A stretch of DNA of 6,333 nucleotides, taken from positions 1 to 6,333 of the forward strand of contig JALULB010000392.1 of assembly GCA_027041035.1 (NCBI GenBank), written 5' to 3'. This DNA comes from Sedimenticola sp. Lineage in GTDB: Bacteria > Pseudomonadota > Gammaproteobacteria > Chromatiales > Chromatiaceae. Made by a program: the position numbers and the translations under genes. Of the stretch, positions 1 to 6,333 are shown in pieces (the stretch's first letter is position 1; each line of letters opens with the position of its first letter). The notes beneath the pieces were generated by a model. It was not told where the DNA came from. It saw only the letters and a program-made list of their open reading frames with translations, and did not search any database.

Positions 1-43
1 ACATCCCTGTAACGATCACATTTTTTGCCTTGATCTGACGCAT
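1..43 (-). CDS. Possible N-terminus of a divergent SDR-like gene (partial, tentative)
   Basis: Reading the minus strand from an ATG at 43-41 gives MRQIKAKNVIVTGM and then runs off the window. The pattern of a short basic lead followed by K-N-V-I-V-T-G resembles the first beta strand and the start of the glycine-rich NAD(P) loop of short-chain dehydrogenases/reductases. Only 14 codons are visible, so this is a resemblance and not an assignment. There is no convincing Shine-Dalgarno sequence before the ATG. A divergent gene would fit the relatively AT-rich 86-bp gap before the peptidase gene. Alternatively the stretch is plain intergenic DNA or the tail of a plus-strand gene. Confidence 0.25.
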   Translation of the reverse strand, partial: MRQIKAKNVIVTGM

Positions 44-79
44 TTCAGCGGCGATCTGAGCAGTTACCCTTTATTTGAT

Positions 80-94
80 CTACTCGCTGAGTAG
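80..94. repeat. Small inverted repeat upstream of the peptidase gene
   Basis: CTACTC and GAGTAG form a perfect 6-bp inverted repeat around a 3-base GCT centre, about 35 bp before the peptidase ATG. It lacks a following T-run, so it is not a typical terminator. It lies where an operator or promoter-proximal element could sit. No promoter with good -35 and -10 boxes could be fixed around it. It could equally be chance. Confidence 0.3.
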
Positions 95-129
95 TTACTG
101 AAAATTACCTCATTCGACTGGAGAAAAAC

Positions 130-987
130 ATGCGCTGGAGAACCGGGCGACGCAGTTCCAATGTAGAAGACCGACGCGGCAAGGGCATGAAGCGGGGCCT
201 CGTCGGTGGCGGCATCGGCACGATATTGATTGCGCTGGTCGCGATGTATTTTGGCGTGGATCCGTCCGTGGTGATGCAGCAGGGCGCAAGCTCCGGTGGC
301 GCCTCGCGCGGCGGGGACGGCGCGTACCAGCCCAGCGCTCACGAGCAGGAACTGGCCGCCTTCGCGTCCACCGTGCTGGCGGATACCGAGGATACCTGGA
401 CGAAGCTGTTTCAGCAGGCCGGCAAGCGCTACCAGAAGCCGAAGCTGGTACTGTATTCCGGCATCACGCAATCGGCCTGCGGCACCGGGCAGGCGGCAAT
501 GGGGCCGTTCTACTGTCCGGGTGACTACAAGGTGTACCTCGACCTGAGTTTCTTCGACGAACTCCAGCGCCGTCACGACGCCCCGGGCGATTTCGCCCAA
601 GCCTATGTGCTGGCCCACGAGGTCGGCCACCATGTGCAGAACCTGCTCGGCATCTCCGACAAGGTGAACAAGCTGCGGCGCAAACTGAGCAAGGAGGAAT
701 TCAACCGGGTCTCGGTGCGCATGGAGCTACAGGCGGATTGCCTGGCTGGCGTGTGGGCGAATCACGCGGATCGTGATCGCCAGATCCTGGAGCGCGGCGA
801 TATCGAGGAGGCGTTGAACGCCGCCACCCAGATCGGCGACGACCGCTTGCAGAAGCAGGCGCAGGGCTATGTCGTGCCGGAATCCTTTACCCACGGCACC
901 TCCGAACAGCGCATGCGCTGGTTCGCGCGCGGCATGAAGGGCGGCGAGATCGCCAGTTGTAATACCTTCAAGGCGAACCGGCTGTGA
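130..987 (+). CDS. YpfJ-like neutral zinc metallopeptidase, membrane-anchored
   Basis: This 285-residue protein belongs to the putative neutral zinc metallopeptidase family (YpfJ/KPN_02809 type, PF04228) and is about the usual full length. The N-terminus shows the family signature MRWRTGRRSSNVEDRRG. One transmembrane segment follows at about residues 22-42, then a Ser/Gly-rich linker (52-64), which would place the catalytic domain outside the inner membrane. The zinc site is visible as HEVGHHVQ at 163-170 (ligands H163 and H167, catalytic E164), with a downstream E199-LQAD motif that probably supplies the third ligand. Several cysteines (116, 129, 204, and one near the C-terminus) could form disulfides. 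The start is supported by GGAG at 120-123, six bases before the ATG. The stop overlaps the next gene's ATG, so the two are probably one operon. The family is confident; the physiological substrate is not known. Confidence 0.93.
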   Translation: MRWRTGRRSSNVEDRRGKGMKRGLVGGGIGTILIALVAMYFGVDPSVVMQQGASSGGASRGGDGAYQPSAHEQELAAFASTVLADTEDTWTKLFQQAGKRYQKPKLVLYSGITQSACGTGQAAMGPFYCPGDYKVYLDLSFFDELQRRHDAPGDFAQAYVLAHEVGHHVQNLLGISDKVNKLRRKLSKEEFNRVSVRMELQADCLAGVWANHADRDRQILERGDIEEALNAATQIGDDRLQKQAQGYVVPESFTHGTSEQRMRWFARGMKGGEIASCNTFKANRL

Positions 988-1412
988 TGCAGCGCCTGCT
1001 GGTCGCGGCGCAGTTCGTGCTGATCGGGCTGATCGCCTGGCCGTGGTGGGGGAGCCGCTCCAACCTGGCCGCGTTGCTGCTGATCGTGCCGAGTGGGTTG
1101 ATCGCGCTCTGGGCGCTGTGCCACAACCGTCCGGGGAACTTCAATATCCGACCGGCCTTGAAGGAGGGCGCCGAACTGGTGACCAGCGGGCCTTATCTGT
1201 GGGTCAGGAACCCGATGTATGTATCGCTGCTGTTGCTGATGCTCGGCGTGGTGGTGTTTCACGGCCACCCGAACTACCTGTTGCTGTGGTTCGGTCTGGC
1301 GGTCGTGCTGGCGATGAAGGTGCGCCTGGAAGAGGCTTTTCTGCTTGAGCGTTTTCCGGACTACGCGGAATACATGGCACGCGTGAAACGCTTCATTCCG
1401 CGTATCTACTGA
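987..1412 (+). CDS. Isoprenylcysteine carboxyl methyltransferase-family membrane protein
   Basis: This small integral membrane protein of 141 residues is related to the ICMT/PEMT group, which transfers a methyl group from S-adenosylmethionine to membrane-embedded or lipid substrates. Four hydrophobic segments are seen at about 4-20, 27-44, 79-93 and 96-112. The family motifs are present: GPYLWVRNPMY at 68-78 (usually GPYxxxRHPMY, here with Asn for the common His), and a C-terminal L-E-E (114-116) followed by FPDYAEY and the R-F-I-P ending near residue 138. These C-terminal residues form the SAM-binding part in characterised relatives. The start is taken as the ATG overlapping the TGA of the peptidase gene by one base, indicating translational coupling. 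An in-frame GTG one codon earlier is possible. The bacterial substrate is unknown, so the name is a family label only. Confidence 0.85.
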   Translation: MQRLLVAAQFVLIGLIAWPWWGSRSNLAALLLIVPSGLIALWALCHNRPGNFNIRPALKEGAELVTSGPYLWVRNPMYVSLLLLMLGVVVFHGHPNYLLLWFGLAVVLAMKVRLEEAFLLERFPDYAEYMARVKRFIPRIY

Positions 1413-1413
1413 T

Positions 1414-2634
1414 CTACGCGGTAATTCTTTCCGGCGTCTGGTCGAGAAACTGGCGGATATCCGCTTGATACTCCGAACTCTTCAGCATGGTTGCGATACG
1501 GTAGGTGCCGCCGTTCGGCGCGCGGTCGTCGTTCAGCAGATTGACGAAGAAGGGCTCCACCGGCTGCTTTTGCGCATTGCGCACGATCAGCACCTGTGGT
1601 CGTGCTTTCTGCCTTGCCGATGGAATGCGCGTGACGATGCCGATCTCGCCGCTGTTCAGTTGCACCACGCTGCCGACCGGATACAGGCCGATGCTCTGGA
1701 TGAATTTCATCACATAGGTCTTCTCGAAATGCGTGTCCTTGCTGTCGTGCAAGATCTTCAGACCCTGTAGCGAGGTCAGGCCAGGCTTGTAGACACGCTC
1801 GCTGGTGATGGCATCGTAGGCATCCACCACGCTGACGATCTTGGTATAGGGCGTGGTCTGGTCACGGTTCAGACCGCGCGGATAGCCGGTGCCGTCGAGG
1901 CGTTCGTGATGGCTGTGCGCGACGCTCATCGCGCCACTGGTCAGGCCGCTGTAGCCCATCAGGATGTTACGCCCCTCGGTCGGGTGCTGTTTCATCACCT
2001 GAAACTCGTCCGGGGTCAGCCGGCCCGGTTTGTTCAGTACCTCCAGCGGCGTGCTGACCTTACCGATATCGTGCAGCATGCCACATTCGCCCAGATCTTC
2101 GAGCTGGTGCCTGTCCATGCCCAGATGACGACCCAGCGCGATCGCCAGAATCGCCACGTTCAAGCTGTGCTGGGAGGTGTACTCGTCGCGATTCTTCAGT
2201 CGGGTCAGCAGGGTCATCGCCGCCTCGTGCTGGATGACCCGGTCGACGCATTCGGAAACCGCCTCCTTGATCTGGGGGACATCGAGCGAGCCGCCAAGGC
2301 GGATATCGTCCATCATGTCCTTCACCAGGTGATGGGCCGCCTGGTAGGAGCGTGCCGATTTGCGCAGTTGTTCGCGCTCGATGCGTTGCTCCCGCGCGCT
2401 CATTCGCGGCGGGTTTCGCCGGCGGCTGAGCTTCTTGCGTTCCGTCTGCCGGTTGGCGTCGATATAGACATGCTTGCAGGTCTTTTGCACCTCGGCGATC
2501 TCGTCCGCGGTATGCACGGTGAATCCCTGAAACATGAACGGGGATTCCAGCCATGGACGATCCAGCTCGTTGATGTACATGCCGGGTTCGAGCTGGTCGA
2601 CCGGAATGAGGATGCTGTTGGCGTTGCTTGTCAT
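1414..2634 (-). CDS. DUF3391 + HD-GYP domain protein (probable c-di-GMP phosphodiesterase)
   Basis: This 406-residue protein begins with a DUF3391 domain (about 8-135, starting I-P-V-D-Q-L-E-P-G-M-Y), which includes a basic, probably helical stretch at 62-95. An HD-GYP domain follows at about 140-305, then a C-terminal extension of about 100 residues. Catalytic motifs are intact: H156 in YTSQHSLNVA, HDIGK at 188-192, H217 in KQHP, HHERLDGTGYP at 242-252, and D271 in VVDAYDAITSERVY. HD-GYP proteins hydrolyse the second messenger cyclic di-GMP to pGpG or GMP, and thereby influence motility and biofilm formation. There is no transmembrane segment, so it should be cytoplasmic. The start fits the family's usual N-terminus although the upstream Shine-Dalgarno is weak. 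The gene converges on the methyltransferase gene with one base between stop codons. Activity is inferred from motifs, not shown. Confidence 0.93.
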   Translation of the reverse strand: MTSNANSILIPVDQLEPGMYINELDRPWLESPFMFQGFTVHTADEIAEVQKTCKHVYIDANRQTERKKLSRRRNPPRMSAREQRIEREQLRKSARSYQAAHHLVKDMMDDIRLGGSLDVPQIKEAVSECVDRVIQHEAAMTLLTRLKNRDEYTSQHSLNVAILAIALGRHLGMDRHQLEDLGECGMLHDIGKVSTPLEVLNKPGRLTPDEFQVMKQHPTEGRNILMGYSGLTSGAMSVAHSHHERLDGTGYPRGLNRDQTTPYTKIVSVVDAYDAITSERVYKPGLTSLQGLKILHDSKDTHFEKTYVMKFIQSIGLYPVGSVVQLNSGEIGIVTRIPSARQKARPQVLIVRNAQKQPVEPFFVNLLNDDRAPNGGTYRIATMLKSSEYQADIRQFLDQTPERITA

Positions 2635-2684
2635 GCGGAAGTCGATTCCCGAGCCTTCTGACTTGAATGGCGGATATGCAAGCC

Positions 2685-2712
2685 TTAGCGGTATGTTGTT
2701 GAAGCGGCTTGA
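2685..2712 (-). promoter_or_regulatory. Candidate FliA (sigma-28)-like promoter for the HD-GYP gene
   Basis: On the minus strand, TCAAG (2712-2708) is followed after 15 bases by ACCGCTAA (2692-2685). This resembles the flagellar sigma-28 pattern TCAAG/TAAAG, about 14 bases, then GCCGATAA, with six of eight matches in the -10 box and one base of extra spacing. It would give a leader of roughly 45 bases before the HD-GYP start. Control of a c-di-GMP hydrolase by the motility sigma factor is biologically plausible. The match is imperfect and found by eye, so it is a hypothesis. Confidence 0.25.
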
Positions 2713-2736
2713 GTAAGCTGAGAAGGGGGGTACTAA
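2709..2736 (+). promoter_or_regulatory. Weak candidate sigma-70 promoter toward acs
   Basis: TTGAGT (2709-2714) and TACTAA (2731-2736) are separated by 16 bases, giving four of six and three of six matches to the sigma-70 boxes. If used, the acs transcript would have a leader of about 280 bases containing the whole long inverted repeat. The match is modest and it overlaps the candidate promoter on the other strand. A start closer to acs, downstream of the inverted repeat, is not excluded. Confidence 0.2.
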
Positions 2737-2783
2737 GCGATCATCGAGAACGCGCGGGCGCGCGGGTTTCGGTTTTCGCTACT

Positions 2784-2945
2784 TATAGCCTCCGCCGGCC
2801 AAACGTCGGATTCTAGCGTGCGTGCCATTGCGTTCCTGGCAAGGCGCGAGGAGGCCGTGGGGCCACTCCCCACAACGACGAGCAACGCCGCCAGGGGCGG
2901 AAGGGTGCGTGCGATAGTTCCGAGGTTTGGCCGGCGGAGGCTATA
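2784..2945. repeat. 162-bp long inverted repeat (MITE-like palindrome or structured leader RNA)
   Basis: The outer arms at 2784-2810 and 2919-2945 are reverse complements over 27 bases with one mismatch; 21 are perfect, ending TATAGCC/GGCTATA. Inside them 2813-2826 pairs with 2904-2917 at 13 of 14 positions, four of which are G-U. CCTGGC at 2835-2840 pairs with GCCAGG at 2890-2895, GGCG (2843-2846) with CGCC (2886-2889), and GTGGGG (2857-2862) with CCCCAC (2868-2873) around a CCACT loop. All are centred on about 2865, so the whole element can fold into one long hairpin. Outside it, CTACT (2779-2783) and AGTAG (2949-2953) extend the symmetry past a 3-base bulge. The TA/TA ends would suit a non-autonomous element moved by an IS630/mariner-type transposase, which duplicates TA. 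A cis-acting RNA element is the alternative. It has no coding content of its own. Confidence 0.85.
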
Positions 2946-2973
2946 TCCAGTAGTATTGAGAGATTCGGACCGT

Positions 2974-2983
2974 GGGCCGGCCC
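2974..2983. repeat. GC palindrome between the long repeat and acs
   Basis: GGGCCGGCCC is a perfect 10-bp palindrome about 40 bases before the acs start. It could form a very short hairpin or a protein site, but such GC palindromes arise often by chance in DNA of this composition. Otherwise the 79 bases between the long inverted repeat and the acs start hold only the ribosome binding site. Confidence 0.25.
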
Positions 2984-3011
2984 CGTGGTGCCGTGAACAG
3001 AGAGAATCATC

Positions 3012-3017
3012 GAGGAG
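3012..3017 (+). promoter_or_regulatory. Ribosome binding site that fixes the acs start
   Basis: GAGGAG lies seven bases before the ATG at 3025. The acs reading frame stays open upstream to a GTG at 2818, right through the long inverted repeat, so length alone would choose a wrong start. This Shine-Dalgarno, and the family-typical N-terminus [19 protein letters not shown], place the true start at 3025. Confidence 0.85.
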
Positions 3018-3024
3018 AACAAGC

Positions 3025-4962
<1,938 letters not shown>

Positions 4963-4967
4963 CCCCG

Positions 4968-5005
4968 TCCCGCGCCATTTCGGAATGGCGCCCGAGGGCG
5001 CGGGA
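4968..5005 (+). terminator. Strong GC hairpin after acs (possible terminator or mRNA-stabilising structure)
   Basis: Two overlapping stems are possible. GCGCCATT (4972-4979) pairs perfectly with AATGGCGC (4984-4991) around a TCGG loop. Alternatively TCCCGCGCC (4968-4976) pairs perfectly with GGCGCGGGA (4997-5005). They share bases 4972-4976, so they exclude each other. No T-run follows, so a classic intrinsic terminator is not supported. It could be a weak terminator, a 3'-end stabiliser for acs mRNA, or a structure upstream of the NYN gene. Confidence 0.45.
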
Positions 5006-5025
5006 TCATCAACCGAAAGTCACAT

Positions 5026-5030
5026 GGGGA
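5026..5030 (+). promoter_or_regulatory. Ribosome binding site choosing between two NYN gene starts
   Basis: GGGGA lies five bases before the ATG at 5036. Another in-frame ATG at 5024, four codons earlier, has only a weak purine stretch before it, and would absorb this site into coding sequence. The start at 5036 gives MSELKVGVFVDAEN, which places the first beta strand close to the N-terminus as usual for NYN proteins. The upstream ATG is not excluded. Confidence 0.55.
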
Positions 5031-5035
5031 ATTTT

Positions 5036-5899
5036 ATGTCGGAACTCAAGGTCGGCGTTTTCGTCGATGCTGAAAACATCCGCTACAACGGCGGCTATCA
5101 GATGCGCTACGATATTCTGCGCCGCTTCGCCGGCCGGAACGGCGGTCTGGTGCTGCGCCTGAACACCTACCTCGCGCTGGACCAACAGCGCATCAAGGAA
5201 GATTCGGATTACGCCGAGAAAACCTTCGCCTACCAGAACATGGTCCGCGAGTTCGGCTGGAAGATCGTCGTCAAGCCGGTGCGGCGTTTTCTCGACGACG
5301 AAGGCAACGTCAAGGTCAAGGCCAACGCCGACCTGGACCTGGCCGTCGACGCCATGCTACAGGTCGAAAACCTCGACGAGATCCTGCTGGTCACCGGCGA
5401 CGGCGACTTCCTGCAAGTGGTCACCGCGCTGCAAAACAAGGGCTGCCGGGTCGAACTGCTGGCCTTCAAGAACGTCTCGCGGCAACTGCAACGTCAGGTC
5501 GATGCCTTCCACTCCGGCTACCTGATTCCGGACCTGTTGCCGATCAGCTACGAGCCGAAGAACGAATGGGGCAAGCCCGGTTCCGTGGTGCGTGGCTTCT
5601 GCAGCAAATGGTTCTCCGAGAAGGGCTACGGTTTCCTCAGCTACGTCAAACACCTGTCGCCCAACATGTGGGTCACCGATCCGCGCGAGGCCGACTCACC
5701 CTACGCCGCCGCCTTCTGCCATATCAACGAACTCGCCGATGACGTCACCCCCGACGACCTGCAAAGCCGCGACACCATCGTTGAATTCTACTTACAGGAA
5801 AGCGAGAAGAACGACGGCCTGATCGCGCAGAACGTGCGCATGGTGCATACCCCGAGCAAGGGCATTCCGGCGTTTCGGCGTATCGACGACATCGCCTGA
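5036..5899 (+). CDS. NYN (LabA/DUF88-type) domain protein fused to a cold-shock-like RNA-binding domain
   Basis: The protein has 287 residues. Residues 1-168 form a NYN domain, a PIN-like fold of probable metal-dependent ribonucleases. The acidic site is visible as VDAEN (D11, N14), KANADLDLAVDAM (D99 and D105) and LVTGDGDF (D122, D124). After a short linker, residues 183-271 match a cold-shock domain: RGFCSKWFSEKGYGFL has the K-W-F and RNP1-like K-G-Y-G-F elements, AAFCHINEL (224-232) the RNP2-like strand, and the ending IVEFYLQESEKNDGLIAQNV the last two strands. About 20 residues are inserted between strands 2 and 3, which may be why a quick search would miss it. The inferred role is an RNA-binding, possibly RNA-cleaving cytoplasmic protein; substrate unknown. 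It lies 73 bp after acs and 9 bp before lpxD, so co-transcription with lpxD is likely. NYN is confident, nuclease activity unproven. Confidence 0.88.
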   Translation: MSELKVGVFVDAENIRYNGGYQMRYDILRRFAGRNGGLVLRLNTYLALDQQRIKEDSDYAEKTFAYQNMVREFGWKIVVKPVRRFLDDEGNVKVKANADLDLAVDAMLQVENLDEILLVTGDGDFLQVVTALQNKGCRVELLAFKNVSRQLQRQVDAFHSGYLIPDLLPISYEPKNEWGKPGSVVRGFCSKWFSEKGYGFLSYVKHLSPNMWVTDPREADSPYAAAFCHINELADDVTPDDLQSRDTIVEFYLQESEKNDGLIAQNVRMVHTPSKGIPAFRRIDDIA

Positions 5900-5908
5900 A
5901 CCCGATTC

Positions 5909-6333
5909 ATGGGCCTCACACTCGCGCGCATCGCTGAACAGACCGGCGCCCGGCTGGCTGGCGACCCCGGGGCGGTCGTCAGCGGCGTGCAGGCGCTCGA
6001 CGACGCCGCTCCCGGCGACCTGAGCTTCGCCAACGGCGCGCGCCAGCGCAAGCAAGTCGAAAACAGTCACGCGACAGCCATCTTCGTGCCGCCGGATTTC
6101 CCGACCCTCGAGGACCGCAACCTGCTGCACGTCGAACAGCCTCGCGCCGCCCTCATACAGGTCATGGAGGCGCTCTATCCGCCGATCAGGGGCGGGGCGG
6201 GCATTCATCCGCGCGCCGTGATCGCCGACGATGCCGAAATCGCATCCGACGTGACCATCGGTCCCTGCGCCGTCATCGAATCCGGCGCGCGGATCGGCCC
6301 GGGGTGCGTCATCGACGCCGGCGTCTTTATCGG
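5909..6333 (+). CDS. lpxD: UDP-3-O-acylglucosamine N-acyltransferase, N-terminal part (cut by window end)
   Basis: The first 141 codons are visible; the full protein is normally about 340 residues. LpxD is a cytoplasmic homotrimer that moves a 3-hydroxyacyl chain from acyl carrier protein to the 2-amino group of UDP-3-O-acyl-glucosamine, the third step of lipid A synthesis. Visible are the N-terminal uridine-binding domain (about 1-95, with the family's L-S-F-A segment at 38-41 and the S-H-A-T-A-I-F-V strand at 53-60) and, from about 99, the start of the left-handed beta helix: IHPRAVIADDAEIASDVTIG and then AVIESGARIGPG, closely like E. coli LpxD. The catalytic histidine lies beyond the window. 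The ATG is nine bases after the NYN stop with a poor Shine-Dalgarno, suggesting translational coupling. The neighbourhood is not the usual bamA-skp-lpxD-fabZ cluster, so a second copy is possible. Confidence 0.9.
   Translation, partial: MGLTLARIAEQTGARLAGDPGAVVSGVQALDDAAPGDLSFANGARQRKQVENSHATAIFVPPDFPTLEDRNLLHVEQPRAALIQVMEALYPPIRGGAGIHPRAVIADDAEIASDVTIGPCAVIESGARIGPGCVIDAGVFI

Noticed and set aside
32..59. Direct repeat GATCTGA at 32-38 and 53-59, 21 bases apart
   Set aside because: Two-helix-turn spacing is suggestive of a regulator site, but a 7-base repeat with no further symmetry is too short to support a call.
2..94. Plus-strand open stretch ending TAG at 92-94, as a possible gene tail
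   Set aside because: About 30 codons with no recognisable motif, in an AT-richer stretch; it cannot be told apart from chance at a window edge.
1906..2661. 251-codon open frame antisense to the HD-GYP gene
   Set aside because: The HD-GYP frame has intact catalytic motifs over the same bases; the antisense translation resembles no family.
2751..2766. GC-alternating stretch GCGCGGGCGCGCGGG upstream of the long repeat
   Set aside because: Low-complexity GC sequence without clear repeat units or function in a GC-rich genome.
2818..3024. In-frame N-terminal extension of acs to a GTG at 2818
   Set aside because: It would translate through the long inverted repeat, has no family similarity, and a good GAGGAG site with a family-typical N-terminus marks 3025 as the start.

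Overview
This GC-rich window carries a conserved, housekeeping-type stretch of a Gram-negative chromosome. The lipid A gene lpxD at the right edge shows an LPS-bearing outer membrane. The DUF3391/HD-GYP protein, YpfJ-type peptidase and typical Acs fit a gammaproteobacterium. A free-living, environmental lineage such as the Chromatiales is my guess from gene content and base composition, not something the sequence proves. I see no phage, plasmid, CRISPR, tRNA or rRNA genes.

Layout. Bases 1-129 are a relatively AT-rich intergenic stretch. A possible divergent gene start (SDR-like N-terminus, weak) lies at the extreme left edge. Bases 130-1412 hold a two-gene operon on the + strand: a YpfJ-like membrane-anchored zinc metallopeptidase, and a small ICMT/PEMT-type membrane methyltransferase whose ATG overlaps the peptidase stop by one base. 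Facing it on the - strand, with one base between the stop codons, is a complete DUF3391 + HD-GYP protein (1414-2634), probably a cyclic-di-GMP phosphodiesterase. Bases 2635-3024 form a 390-bp divergent control region between the HD-GYP gene and acs. It contains a 162-bp near-perfectly symmetric long inverted repeat (2784-2945) plus weak promoter candidates. Then follow on the + strand acs (acetyl-CoA synthetase, 3025-4962), a strong GC-rich hairpin (4968-5005), a gene fusing a NYN/LabA-type nuclease domain to a cold-shock-like RNA-binding domain (5036-5899), and the 5' part of lpxD (5909 to the window end).

How the genes fit together. Acs makes acetyl-CoA from acetate and carries the conserved C-terminal lysine used for acetylation control in this family. 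The NYN-cold-shock gene and lpxD are 9 bp apart and probably co-transcribed, perhaps with acs by read-through. lpxD is here away from its usual bamA-skp-lpxD-fabZ-lpxA-lpxB cluster. No coherent new multi-gene system is evident. The items most worth a second look are the NYN-cold-shock fusion, the long palindrome in the acs leader (either a MITE-like repeat or an RNA structure, since many arm differences keep G-U pairing), and the displaced lpxD.
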